64,000 bases of DNA from Sphingobacteriales bacterium (GTDB lineage Bacteria > Bacteroidota > Bacteroidia > Chitinophagales > Chitinophagaceae). The notes under the pieces were generated by a model. The model searched no databases. It was given only the letters and a program-made list of their open reading frames with translations, and was not told where the DNA came from. Each line of letters begins with the position of its first letter. The first letter of the stretch is position 1. Location of the stretch: assembly GCA_027484425.1 (NCBI GenBank), contig JAIXSZ010000025.1, positions 1 to 64,000 on the forward strand, in the 5' to 3' direction. The translations under genes were made by a program, and so were the position numbers. This document shows positions 50,162-58,496 of the stretch, one piece after another.

Positions 50162-52399
50162 TTATAATTCGTCTTTTTTAAACTCGCTCAGCGACATATT
50201 TACCCCAAAGAATAGTGTACGATAGAGTGCAGGTACTATTTCGTTCTTCACTATTTTGCCACTGGCATCGGCTCCATATCTGTAGCCAAACACATTGCGC
50301 TGCTTGGTCACGTTGTCAATACTGATGTAAAACACCGTGAACCACTTGCCGAAGCTATGCAGGTATGCAGCAGAAAGTGCCAGATTGTGAAATTCGGGCG
50401 TTAGGTCGCTCATAAACTTCTCTGGGTTTTTTGCATAATCATACTCGGGGTTGTAGTAAGGACGACCTGTGGCAAAGCTGTAAGTGGCACTGATGCTGGT
50501 TTTTAGTTTATCTACAAAGTACTTGCCTACCAAGTTTGCATTATGCTGCGCTATAAATGTGGGGGTGGCGCTGGTGAGGAAGTTGGCATATTTTCTGCGT
50601 GTGTCTATAAAGCTGTAAGATACCCAGTAGTCCAGGTTTTTCACCGTTTGCTTGTCTCTCCAAAACAGTTCTGCACCCTGAGCATACCCATAGCCATCAT
50701 TGTTGAAAACAGTAGAAGGGTTGATGTTGCGGTAAGCGTTGGGGTCAAAGAAAGTGACTTGCTCGAGTACTAGATTTTTGTAGTCTTTGCGGTATGCTTC
50801 TAGCCTTAATGTGCGGTTGTCGTGGCTCCATTGCCAGTTGGCTATGTAATGTATGGCTTGTTGCATTTGGGGTTTCAGTCCAGCCATCAGATAAATATTG
50901 GCTGCATTTTGGTAAAACATACCACCTGCAAGCGATGCCTGACTATGCACACCAGTTTTTATGGCCATAGACAGTCTTGGAGCTATCTGACCAGTATTGA
51001 GCAAGGTGCTGTGCTCATAACGTAAGCCAGGTTTTACAGCTATTCTGTTCACTGGTGTCCACTCTAGTTCTGTATAAGCACCTGCCAGTACTTCATCAAA
51101 TTGTTGCGTCCATACCTTGTTGAATTCTCTCTTTTGTCCAAAGCTTTGTACATCTGTACCTACCATGACGTTGAGGCGGCTATTGAGGTAGTCTTTTACC
51201 TCAAAGCGGGCTTGTCGGCGGTATTCGTTTTGGTCGAGCGGTATTTCTCCAAAAGAGTTTTTGGTGGTGTTGTGGCTCGCAGATGCTGCGGCATATATTT
51301 GGTATTTGTTTTTGATGTAGTTTTTGTAAGAAATGTTGCTGTATATGTTTAGGTCATTAGTCAGGAAGTTGACGGTGTCGGGTTGTCCTGCAAATGGATT
51401 GAAAGTGCTGCTATCGCCTGAAGATGGATTGGGGACACCCACACCGGTGGTGTTTTGGGTCATGTTAGCACTGGCTTTCAGTATGCTGGTTTTGGTTGGT
51501 TTCCATACATAGCGCACATTGCCACTGCCGCCCTGAGGCACTTTGTAAAATTTGAAATTGGTATTCACTAGGCTGAAAAACGGCGTTAGGTTATTGTAGC
51601 CGCCGCCACCCTCAATGCTGCTTTTCTTCCACTTTTTGATGCCCGATGCATATATGCCCCCCATATTTGCACCTAGGTTCACATTGCTTTTTTCGGGAAG
51701 GTCTACTGTGTTCAGTTCCAGTACACCCGATAATGCCTGACCATAGCGAGCACTATATCCACCGCTGCTAAATGATACCCCCTGATACTGAAAAGCCCCA
51801 AACCTGCTGCGAGTTGCCACACCCGGTGCGCCGCTAAAGAATGCATTTTGCACTATCATGCCGTCTACTATCACAGCTGCCTCGTTGGCATCTCCACCCC
51901 TCACAAACAGTCCGTTATCGGGTCCGGTTTGCTGTGTGCCGGGCAGTGTTTGCAGGGCTTTTACTACATCGGCATTGGCTCCTGCGGTAGTTACTATATC
52001 TAGTGGTTTCAGTACTGTTTTGCCTTTATCGTTGCTGGCATCAAATGCACCAGCTGTTATCACCACCGCATCTAGGTCTTTCGCTTTGTTGGCCTTCAGC
52101 ACCAGCACAATATCTTTTATATCGCCTATTATTACCAGCGGCATACCAGCGGTAGTATGTGTAAGTTCGCTAGCTACTATTGTTTGGTTGCCCTGCTCAG
52201 TGGTCGTGAAGCTGAAGTAGCCCATGCTGTCTGCCGTGGCTCCGTCTATAGTATTGTCCAGGTATACGCTTGCGCCTCTTACAGGTTTTTGTTTGTCGTC
52301 TATTACCCTGCCGCTTATTCGGTATTGGGCACTAGCATGTATGCCTTGCAGCAGCAGTATACTCAGTATTAGTAAGGTTGCGTGTAGTGTTTTAAGCAT
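50162..52399 (-). CDS. TonB-dependent outer-membrane receptor
   Basis: 745 aa. Signal peptide ends HASAQ (~residue 24). Residues ~25-105 form a carboxypeptidase-regulatory-like beta-sandwich (RISGRVIDDKQKPVRGASVYLD). The plug covers ~125-230 (GANADVVKALQTLPGTQQ, LFVRGGDANEAAVIVDGM). The remainder is a 22-strand-type barrel ending FFGVNMSLSEFKKDEL. It probably imports a ligand across the outer membrane with TonB energy. No SusD gene is adjacent, so it is not a PUL-type SusC. Ligand unknown. Confidence 0.92.
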   Translation of the reverse strand: MLKTLHATLLILSILLLQGIHASAQYRISGRVIDDKQKPVRGASVYLDNTIDGATADSMGYFSFTTTEQGNQTIVASELTHTTAGMPLVIIGDIKDIVLVLKANKAKDLDAVVITAGAFDASNDKGKTVLKPLDIVTTAGANADVVKALQTLPGTQQTGPDNGLFVRGGDANEAAVIVDGMIVQNAFFSGAPGVATRSRFGAFQYQGVSFSSGGYSARYGQALSGVLELNTVDLPEKSNVNLGANMGGIYASGIKKWKKSSIEGGGGYNNLTPFFSLVNTNFKFYKVPQGGSGNVRYVWKPTKTSILKASANMTQNTTGVGVPNPSSGDSSTFNPFAGQPDTVNFLTNDLNIYSNISYKNYIKNKYQIYAAASASHNTTKNSFGEIPLDQNEYRRQARFEVKDYLNSRLNVMVGTDVQSFGQKREFNKVWTQQFDEVLAGAYTELEWTPVNRIAVKPGLRYEHSTLLNTGQIAPRLSMAIKTGVHSQASLAGGMFYQNAANIYLMAGLKPQMQQAIHYIANWQWSHDNRTLRLEAYRKDYKNLVLEQVTFFDPNAYRNINPSTVFNNDGYGYAQGAELFWRDKQTVKNLDYWVSYSFIDTRRKYANFLTSATPTFIAQHNANLVGKYFVDKLKTSISATYSFATGRPYYNPEYDYAKNPEKFMSDLTPEFHNLALSAAYLHSFGKWFTVFYISIDNVTKQRNVFGYRYGADASGKIVKNEIVPALYRTLFFGVNMSLSEFKKDEL

Positions 52400-52418
52400 T
52401 CCAATCTTAATTATTTCA

Positions 52419-52426
52419 CAAAACTA
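52419..52426 (-). promoter_or_regulatory. TAnnTTTG -7 element of the TonB-receptor operon
   Basis: On the minus strand this reads TAGTTTTG, 19 nt before the receptor ATG. No -33 TTG at standard spacing. Confidence 0.4.
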
Positions 52427-52539
52427 TATACTGCTACATTAAAAGCATCTACAGTGTCGGCTAATAAATGAGGCAAGTCGGTAAATGTGGATATTTAAGC
52501 GGTAAGGGACAGTTAAAATATAGTTATCTAGCAATTAAA

Positions 52540-52844
52540 CTATTGCACTTTCCGATGTTTGTGTTTGGGGTTTCTGCTATTATGGTATATCGATGAAATG
52601 AAAACCAATTTTCGTTTTGGGAAAAAGCAGTATACTATTACAAAGGGGAAATCTTCCACTTTCACTTGTCGATAGTTGCGTAATGTTTTACTGTAGCATT
52701 CAGGGTTTGTTTTATTTGTTGAATCTTGTCGTCAACTGCATTCATGAATCTTTTGCCCAGATCAGCTTTCTCCTTCTAGTACCAGAAATAGGCATTAATG
52801 TATTCTTCATAAGCCTCATGGTGAAGCAAAATGTCAATATTCAT
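52540..52844 (-). pseudogene. Decayed RelE/ParE-family toxin gene
   Basis: From the ATG at 52844 the frame reads MNIDILLHHEAYEEYINAY and FWY, then TAG (52776-52778), then KEKADLGKRFMNAVDDKIQQI in the same frame, typical of RelE/ParE N-termini. Near 52710 the frame must shift by one base (about one nucleotide lost) to continue as PECYSKTLRNYRQVKVEDF, PFVIVYCFFPKRKLVFI and SSIYHNSRNP, the C-terminal RelE/ParE strands, ending at TAG 52540-52542. So there is a nonsense mutation plus a frameshift in a ~101-aa toxin gene. It starts 4 nt after the antitoxin stop codon. Confidence 0.85.
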
Positions 52845-52848
52845 CGGT

Positions 52849-53085
52849 TTATTTGGCTTTGGATTTTTCTAAAGCAGCATTTTTGGTTTCCTCCCAAGTA
52901 TAGGTAATGGCAGTTTCATTCAAAAAAGATGCTTGTCTGCGGTCTAATTCTGAGATAAAATCCTCCTCCATATTACTATACTCATTTATGTTCTCTTCCA
53001 GTATAGTAAATATTGCTTTTACCTTTTTTATATCGCCATTCATGCAAAATTTTGCAAGTTTTTCTCTTAGCATTACCTCAGTCAT
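52849..53085 (-). CDS. Putative antitoxin (addiction-module component-like)
   Basis: 78 aa from the ATG at 53085; the frame extends to 53121. The C-terminal segment 'FISELDRRQASFLNETAIT' followed by YTWEETK resembles the W-x-x-E-I-x-R-R ... W-E-E-V segment of 'putative addiction module component' antitoxins that pair with RelE/ParE toxins. It lies directly upstream of a broken toxin gene, which strongly supports this reading. It is still an intact frame although its toxin is dead. Confidence 0.68.
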   Translation of the reverse strand: MTEVMLREKLAKFCMNGDIKKVKAIFTILEENINEYSNMEEDFISELDRRQASFLNETAITYTWEETKNAALEKSKAK

Positions 53086-53170
53086 GGTACGGATGTTTGT
53101 ACAAAAATAGCCAAATTTCACATTGAGCTTTACTTCAAAACTAAGATTGCTGCTTTATTCAAACAAAAAT

Positions 53171-53204
53171 TAAGCCCCCTGCCATTAACACGACAGAGGG
53201 CTTA
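53171..53204 (-). terminator. Terminator after the DUF4476 gene
   Basis: TAAGCCCCCTG and CAGAGGGCTTA (53171-53181 / 53194-53204) pair with one mismatch around a 12-nt loop. On the minus strand it is followed by ATTTTTGTTT, 22 nt after the stop of the DUF4476 gene. Confidence 0.75.
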
Positions 53205-53226
53205 TTTTTATAGGTCAATATTAATA

Positions 53227-54192
53227 TTAGTGACCGCTTATAAATTCATTGAGCTCGGTACGGCTGGCATCGAAGCTGAAAATGTTACCTATCTTGAAAT
53301 AGTTACCTGGGTCTGTGCAACGAGCGTGTGCAAATTTTGCAAAATCGAGTTTTGATTCTTCGAAAGAGAACTGCTTGCATATCTGTGTGATTTGGTCAGT
53401 AGACATACAGTTTGACGACAAAACAGTTTTAGCAGTAGATAATTTTGTGTCTTCGAAGCTAGCTTTTTTTATCGTTTCTAGAGCAGATCTGAAGTCGGTA
53501 GGGTTCATAGCAAAGTTGCAACCACCGCCGCGTGATGGAGGAGGTGGAGGAGCATTATTGTATTGGTTGTCGTGGTAGCCCATATCTGTAGCTGTTGTCG
53601 TGGTGGTGGTGCGGGTAACAGTAGTACCACCTCCCATACCCATCGTAGGGTCGCTGATGTTTATGTTCATGTTTACACCTGCACCACCTACGTTGATATT
53701 GGCACCCACACCACCTACTGGTGCGCTGGTAGTTTGAGTAACTGTGGTTTGTGTAACCGTAGTGCCGCCGCCCATTACAGGAGGAGGAGGAGGTGCTGGC
53801 TGGCCATAGTGCATTACATACACATCAGGAGGCGCTACGTAGTTTGGCATAACCGGAGTAGCAGAGAAATAGCGCATCTTCAGTTCACCATTGTTAGTGG
53901 TTTTTATCTTGTACGTCACATCCGCAAATTCGCTATTCTCAGGATTTAGAGTAGGGATGTTTTTTGAAATTTCAGGTTTCGTTTTGTCTTCGAATATTAT
54001 TTTCACTGCATACTGCGGTTGCGATAAACCGTCGATACGCACATTGGTCATGGCTACATTGTTTTGACGCTGACCATTCAGTACCAGAAAAAACTTATAC
54101 CCATCTTCAGAGAAAATTGTAAGGCTGCTTTGAGCAAATGTTACAAACGGACACAATGCCACTAGCAATAGTAGTAACGACTTCAGTTTCAT
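53227..54192 (-). CDS. Secreted protein with DUF4476 C-terminal domain
   Basis: 321 aa from the ATG at 54192 (an in-frame ATG at 54213 would add 7 residues before the signal peptide). Signal peptide ends VTFAQ. Residues ~22-110 form a beta-rich domain ('LTIFSEDGYKFFLVLNGQRQN'). The middle (~120-225) is low complexity: QPAPPPPPV, TTVTQTTVTQTT, MNINISDP, TTVTRTTTTTTA, NNAPPPPPSRGGG. The C-terminal ~90 residues are helical with F-D/S-x2-K/R-L repeats typical of DUF4476. Function unknown; probably periplasmic or on the surface. Confidence 0.85.
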   Translation of the reverse strand: MKLKSLLLLLVALCPFVTFAQSSLTIFSEDGYKFFLVLNGQRQNNVAMTNVRIDGLSQPQYAVKIIFEDKTKPEISKNIPTLNPENSEFADVTYKIKTTNNGELKMRYFSATPVMPNYVAPPDVYVMHYGQPAPPPPPVMGGGTTVTQTTVTQTTSAPVGGVGANINVGGAGVNMNINISDPTMGMGGGTTVTRTTTTTTATDMGYHDNQYNNAPPPPPSRGGGCNFAMNPTDFRSALETIKKASFEDTKLSTAKTVLSSNCMSTDQITQICKQFSFEESKLDFAKFAHARCTDPGNYFKIGNIFSFDASRTELNEFISGH

Positions 54193-54210
54193 AATTTTTT
54201 GATTTGATTG

Positions 54211-54218
54211 CAAAATTA
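54211..54218 (-). promoter_or_regulatory. TAnnTTTG -7 element of the DUF4476 gene
   Basis: On the minus strand this reads TAATTTTG, 18 nt before the ATG at 54192. No -33 TTG seen. Confidence 0.4.
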
Positions 54219-54421
54219 GTAGTTTTTTTACTTATGTTGTTCTACACTTCAATTCCTGCGCCAAAATTTAATACTTCTACTGTTTTTTACAATATTTAAC
54301 AGTTTCACACCCTGGCTCATGCGTTATAAGCAACTAATAGTTTGCACATTGCAGCAGATACTTTGCTGTACACGCTACTCACAAAATAATAGTTAATTTA
54401 CACTGCAATCACATACCATCC

Positions 54422-55327
54422 ATGATCAGTATTCGTCACATTGTCAAGCAGTATTCAGGTTATCGCGCACTCAGCGATGTTAGTTTAGAGGTAGAGCAAG
54501 GTACCGTTTTTGGTTTGCTGGGCCCTAATGGCGCCGGCAAAACATCGCTCATCCGTATCATCAATCAGATTACTGCCCCTGACTCGGGCGAAATCTTGTT
54601 TAATGGGGAGCCACTGAGCCGCATACATACTGAGCGTATCGGCTATATGCCTGAGGAGCGAGGGCTATACAAAAAGATGGAGATAGGTGAGCAAATAATA
54701 TACCTTGCCCGTCTGAAGGGACTATCTAGAGCCGAGGCGCTAAAACGCAGTAAGTATTGGTTTGAGAAACTGGAAATACAGGCTTGGTGGAATAAAAGCA
54801 TAGAGGAACTATCGAAGGGTATGCAGCAGAAAGCACAGTTTGTAGCTACAGTGCTGCACCAGCCAGAGTTGCTGATACTTGATGAGCCATTTTCGGGCTT
54901 CGACCCTGTAAATGCTGAGCTCATCAAAAACGAAATACTAGAACTTAACAGAAATGGTGCTACCATCATTTTTTCCACCCATCGCATGGACTCAGTAGAG
55001 GAGCTATGCGACTCTATAGCGCTCATCAACTTGTCGCACAAAATACTGGATGGTAAAGTAAAGGATATCAAAAACAGCTTCAGGAGCGGCACTTACCGTT
55101 TAGATTATGAGGGATCGAAAGCCAGTATAGGAGATGATGCGCCTTTTGCAGTAGTAAACGATACGAGCTCAGAATCACACCATTCGCTAACACTGCGCAC
55201 CCAAGAAGGAAAAGGACCTAACGATGCGCTGCGCTACATGCTGCCGTTAGTATCTGTTTCCAGATTTGAAGAGATTATACCCACCATGAACGAAATATTT
55301 ATTCGCACCGTAAACAAACAGGCATAA
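54422..55327 (+). CDS. ABC transporter ATP-binding protein (NatA-like)
   Basis: 301 aa. Walker A GLLGPNGAGKTS (~residues 33-44), Q-loop region 'IGYMPEERGLY', signature 'ELSKGMQQKAQFVATVLH', Walker B LLILDEPFSGFDP and H-loop IFSTHRMDSVEEL. The C-terminal ~80 aa extend beyond the ATPase, as in ABC-2 exporters with a regulatory tail. 4 nt upstream of the permease gene; the pair should form an exporter of the NatAB type. Substrate (Na+ or other) not determined. Confidence 0.92.
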   Translation: MISIRHIVKQYSGYRALSDVSLEVEQGTVFGLLGPNGAGKTSLIRIINQITAPDSGEILFNGEPLSRIHTERIGYMPEERGLYKKMEIGEQIIYLARLKGLSRAEALKRSKYWFEKLEIQAWWNKSIEELSKGMQQKAQFVATVLHQPELLILDEPFSGFDPVNAELIKNEILELNRNGATIIFSTHRMDSVEELCDSIALINLSHKILDGKVKDIKNSFRSGTYRLDYEGSKASIGDDAPFAVVNDTSSESHHSLTLRTQEGKGPNDALRYMLPLVSVSRFEEIIPTMNEIFIRTVNKQA

Positions 55328-55331
55328 GACT

Positions 55332-56657
55332 ATGAACAAGATACTCCTCATCATTCAGCGCGAATACCTATCAAGGGTTAAAAAGAAATCGTTTTTGGTG
55401 CTTACCTTTTTGGTGCCCGTACTTTTTATAGGCATGTTTGCTATACTTGGCTATCTGGCTGTGAAAGGTGATGACCTAGGTGACGATAAAAAAGTTCAGG
55501 TTATAGACATGTCGGGCGAGTTTGCGGGCAAGTTTGTCAATTCTCCCACTATTACCTATGTGTACTCTACCGACAACTATGATAGTGCCAAGGCGCACTT
55601 TATAGACAATGGCTACAACTTTCTGCTACACATACCGCCAGCGTCATCAGGCGCAGAGATAGAGCTACTAAGCGAGAAAAAGCCCAGTGCTACCACGATA
55701 GATGCTGTGGAGAATAACCTAAGCCGGATAGCGGAGTCGCGCAGGCTGAAGCTGGCAGGTATAGATACTGCAGTGCTGGCGCAAGCGCAGAAACGTATAA
55801 CAGTAAAGGCAAAACAGATAACAGCAGCAGGTGAAAAAGATGCACAAACCTATACTGCCTATGCCATAGGGTTTCTCTCAGCATTTCTCATTTACATGTG
55901 CTTGTTTATCTATGGCACTCAGGTAATGAGAGGGGTAATAGAAGAAAAAGTGAGCAGAATAGTAGAGGTAATCATATCTTCTGTAAAACCATTTCAGCTC
56001 ATGCTAGGCAAGATAATTGGGGTAGGCATGGTAGGTCTTACCCAGTTTTTGTTGTGGATAGTAATATCTGTAGCATTGTCTATGGTAGGTGGTTCGATGA
56101 TGGCCAGCAAGATGTCTCAATCTGGGCAGGTGCAGCAGGTGCAGCAATCAATGGCAGCAGCAAAGGGAGCTAACAATGTAAAAACGCCTGATAAAGGGAT
56201 GTCGGCTATTATGGAGTCGATAGAGAGTATACCGGTAGTGTATACCATCAGCTGTTTTTTGTTTTATTTCCTGTTTGGGTATCTGCTTTACAGTGCCATT
56301 TTTGCTGCAGTTGGCTCGGCAGTAGACAATGAGACCGAAACTCAGCAATTTATGATACCCGTTACACTGCCGCTCATATTTACCTTTGCGCTAGCACAGA
56401 GTTTTATCATCAACAATCCCGATAGTTCTCTGTCGGTGTGGCTGTCTATGATACCCTTTACCTCACCTATAGCTATGATGATACGTATACCCTTTGGTGT
56501 ACCAGCATGGCAGTTGGCATTGTCTATGCTGTTGCTAGTATTAGGCTTTGTTTTCACCACCTGGGTAGCAGCACGCATATACAGGGTGGGCATACTGATG
56601 TATGGCAAGAAGGCGAGCTACAAAGAGCTGGCTAGATGGTTTATGTATAAAGAGTAA
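55332..56657 (+). CDS. ABC-2 type transporter permease (NatB-like)
   Basis: 441 aa. First helix (LVLTFLVPVLFIGMFAILGYLAV) followed by a large extracytoplasmic domain (~residues 45-180) and then five to six helices from 'YTAYAIGFLSAFLIYMCLFIYG' to 'LSMLLLVLGFVFTTWVAARIYRVGILMYGK'. 'EEKVSRIVEVIISSVKPFQLMLGKIIG' is characteristic of NatB/YhaP permeases. Forms the membrane half of the exporter with the upstream ATPase. Confidence 0.92.
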   Translation: MNKILLIIQREYLSRVKKKSFLVLTFLVPVLFIGMFAILGYLAVKGDDLGDDKKVQVIDMSGEFAGKFVNSPTITYVYSTDNYDSAKAHFIDNGYNFLLHIPPASSGAEIELLSEKKPSATTIDAVENNLSRIAESRRLKLAGIDTAVLAQAQKRITVKAKQITAAGEKDAQTYTAYAIGFLSAFLIYMCLFIYGTQVMRGVIEEKVSRIVEVIISSVKPFQLMLGKIIGVGMVGLTQFLLWIVISVALSMVGGSMMASKMSQSGQVQQVQQSMAAAKGANNVKTPDKGMSAIMESIESIPVVYTISCFLFYFLFGYLLYSAIFAAVGSAVDNETETQQFMIPVTLPLIFTFALAQSFIINNPDSSLSVWLSMIPFTSPIAMMIRIPFGVPAWQLALSMLLLVLGFVFTTWVAARIYRVGILMYGKKASYKELARWFMYKE

Positions 56658-56717
56658 CAGAGATTACTTTAACACTACATGTAACAGTAGGATAGTGATA
56701 ATGCCACCGATAATGGT

Positions 56718-56725
56718 TAAATTTG
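56718..56725 (+). promoter_or_regulatory. TAnnTTTG -7 element of the ferritin gene
   Basis: TAAATTTG, 17 nt before the ferritin ATG. Confidence 0.45.
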
Positions 56726-56742
56726 ACTAAACGCAATTTACT

Positions 56743-57267
56743 ATGTTGAGCAAAAACTTACAAGAAGCACTAAACAAACAACTTAAGCACGAAGCTATGT
56801 CTTCGCAGATATACCTTGCTATGGCATCGTGGGCAGATATACAACCTGGATTGCAAGGCGTTACAGAATTCTTTTACGAGCAATCGGAAGAAGAGCGGCA
56901 GCACATGCTCAAGCTGATGATGTACATCAATGAGCGTGGAGGTTTTGGTATAGTACCTGCTCTGGAGCAACCTATCGTTACCTTTCAGTCGCTGACGCGA
57001 GTATTCGAAGAGTTTTTGAAAAACGAAATGGGTGTATCTGAAAGTATCAACGAAGTAGTGCATCTGGCATTGCAGGAAAAGGACTATGCCACGCACAACT
57101 TCTTGCAGTGGTATGTAGCAGAGCAGATAGAAGAAGAACGCCTTGCCCGTACCCTTAACGACAAACTGGAAATGATAGGATCTGATAAAAGTGGTCTTTA
57201 CTTGTTTGATAGAGATATAGTATCCTACCGCAATAGTTTGAGTAAGGGATCAAGTAGCAAAAAATAA
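56743..57267 (+). CDS. Bacterial non-haem ferritin
   Basis: 174 aa four-helix bundle. Ferroxidase-centre residues are visible: first Glu in helix A (QLKHEAMSSQIYLAMASW), E-x-x-x-H in helix B ('EQSEEERQHMLKLMMYI'), and further Glu and Gln residues in 'HNFLQWYVAEQIEEERLARTL'. Stores iron as ferric mineral inside a 24-subunit shell and limits Fenton chemistry. Normal family length. Confidence 0.96.
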   Translation: MLSKNLQEALNKQLKHEAMSSQIYLAMASWADIQPGLQGVTEFFYEQSEEERQHMLKLMMYINERGGFGIVPALEQPIVTFQSLTRVFEEFLKNEMGVSESINEVVHLALQEKDYATHNFLQWYVAEQIEEERLARTLNDKLEMIGSDKSGLYLFDRDIVSYRNSLSKGSSSKK

Positions 57268-57393
57268 CACACGAATGAATAGTAAGCCTTCGACAGGCAT
57301 TGCATTAGCTTAGTGTTTGTCGTATATTCAGAAGGGTTAGTGCAGTAACTAGTATGGTATAAAAAATAGGATGTGCATCATTTTGTAAAATAT

Positions 57394-57425
57394 TTTGCAC
57401 ACTTCAGATATTTGTTCTACATTTG
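57394..57425 (+). promoter_or_regulatory. Promoter of rpmH-rnpA-yidD
   Basis: TTTG (57394-57397), 20-nt spacer, TACATTTG (57418-57425): the best match to the Bacteroidota -33/-7 consensus in the window. A short CCCTTT-CCGA-AAAGGG hairpin (57430-57445) falls at the expected start of the leader. Confidence 0.75.
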
Positions 57426-57463
57426 CACTCCCTTTCCGAAAAGGGCTTTAAAAACATATAGTT

Positions 57464-57619
57464 ATGAAACGTACATATCAACCGCACCGTCGCAGCCGTA
57501 AAACAGTACATGGATTCCGTAAACGTATGGAGTCTGCTAATGGTCGCAAAGTATTGGCTTCTCGCCGTGCTAAAGGTCGCCACAAACTCACAGTATCAGA
57601 CGAGCGTCGCCTGAAATAA
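57464..57619 (+). CDS. rpmH: 50S ribosomal protein L34
   Basis: 51 aa, highly basic. Starts [20 protein letters not shown] and continues [20 protein letters not shown], the full L34 signature; the small C-terminal tail ([11 protein letters not shown]) is usual for Bacteroidota. Part of the large ribosomal subunit. It shares a promoter with rnpA and yidD, the conserved bacterial order. Confidence 0.98.
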   Translation: MKRTYQPHRRSRKTVHGFRKRMESANGRKVLASRRAKGRHKLTVSDERRLK

Positions 57620-57643
57620 TATTCATACGTAATACTTCTCGCC

Positions 57644-58120
57644 ATTCGTAATACTTTCACAGTATATGAGCGGCTCAAGCGAGAGCAGCATATTAAGACG
57701 CTTTTCCAATCTGGGAAAGCGTTTTCTGTTTTTCCGCTCAGAGTCGTCTACCGCATCCTACCAGCTACTACACAGCCCTGTGCTCCGGTTCAGGCTGGGT
57801 TTTCGGTGCCCAAAAAGAAGTTTCGTAGTTCTGTAGACCGACATAGAGTGCGCAGACTGATGGTAGAAGCATTGCGGCTCAATAAGCAACCTCTTTATGA
57901 GGCTATACCTGCAGGCACACAGATGCACTTGTTTTTCCTGTTTACCGGCAGCAAAATGCCCGCATACCAAGAAGTACAATCGGTAGTGTTGCGCGCCGTT
58001 AATAAGCTTATAAGCGTAGACAAGCAGCCACCTGCACCGCCTACTATTGAGCAGGGTGCTATGATACCCTCAACCCCAGCTACTCTGCCCCCATCCACCC
58101 CTGATATATCTAGTCAGTAG
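57644..58120 (+). CDS. rnpA: Ribonuclease P protein component, apparent ATT start
   Basis: ~158 aa. Conserved RnpA segments: 'ERLKREQHIKTLFQSGKAFSVFPLRVVYRI', 'GFSVPKKKFRSSVDRHRVRRLMVEALRL' (the RNR-like basic motif). The frame upstream of ERLK contains no ATG, GTG or TTG back to the stop codon of rpmH (same frame, TAA 57617-57619). ATT at 57644 would give (M)RNTFTVYERLK, a good RnpA N-terminus. The first in-frame GTG is at 57803, too late. Binds RNase P RNA and precursor tRNA. The Pro/Thr-rich tail (PPAPPTIEQ to DISSQ) is an extra extension. Confidence 0.85.
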   Translation: MRNTFTVYERLKREQHIKTLFQSGKAFSVFPLRVVYRILPATTQPCAPVQAGFSVPKKKFRSSVDRHRVRRLMVEALRLNKQPLYEAIPAGTQMHLFFLFTGSKMPAYQEVQSVVLRAVNKLISVDKQPPAPPTIEQGAMIPSTPATLPPSTPDISSQ

Positions 58121-58162
58121 TAAAGCCATACCTTTGTGCTAGACTGTTATAGGGAAAGCTAC

Positions 58163-58384
58163 ATGCGTCAATTTCTGTCCATATTGTTTACAGCACTTAT
58201 CCGCTTTTATCAAGGTGCTATATCGCCGTTTCTGGGTGCCCGATGCCGCTATACCCCCACCTGTAGCGCATATGGCTTAGAAGCCATTCGCAAACACGGA
58301 CCACTGCGAGGTGGTTGGCTCACGCTACGCCGTTTTGGTAGGTGCCACCCTTGGGGTGGTCATGGTCATGACCCTGTGCCATAA
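58163..58384 (+). CDS. yidD: Membrane protein insertion efficiency factor YidD
   Basis: 73 aa from the ATG at 58163 (an upstream ATG at 58136 is possible). Family motif '[35 protein letters not shown]', including the conserved Cys pair region C-R-Y-x-P-T-C-S, then '[24 protein letters not shown]'. Peripheral membrane protein that assists YidC-dependent insertion. It follows rnpA by 42 nt; yidC, its usual neighbour, is absent here. Confidence 0.96.
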   Translation: MRQFLSILFTALIRFYQGAISPFLGARCRYTPTCSAYGLEAIRKHGPLRGGWLTLRRFGRCHPWGGHGHDPVP

Positions 58385-58437
58385 GCCTCTAGGTTCGTGT
58401 TCAACTTTAATAATTGACTAATTCACTTCCTCTAAAT

Positions 58438-58472
58438 AAAACTGGCTGCCTCATCAATGGGCAGCCAGTTTT
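58438..58472. terminator. Bidirectional terminator between yidD and gcvP
   Basis: AAAACTGGCTGCC (58438-58450) and GGCAGCCAGTTTT (58460-58472) pair perfectly with a 9-nt loop. It serves the two convergent genes. Confidence 0.88.
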
Positions 58473-58496
58473 AGATATAGTCTGTATTGTTATCGC

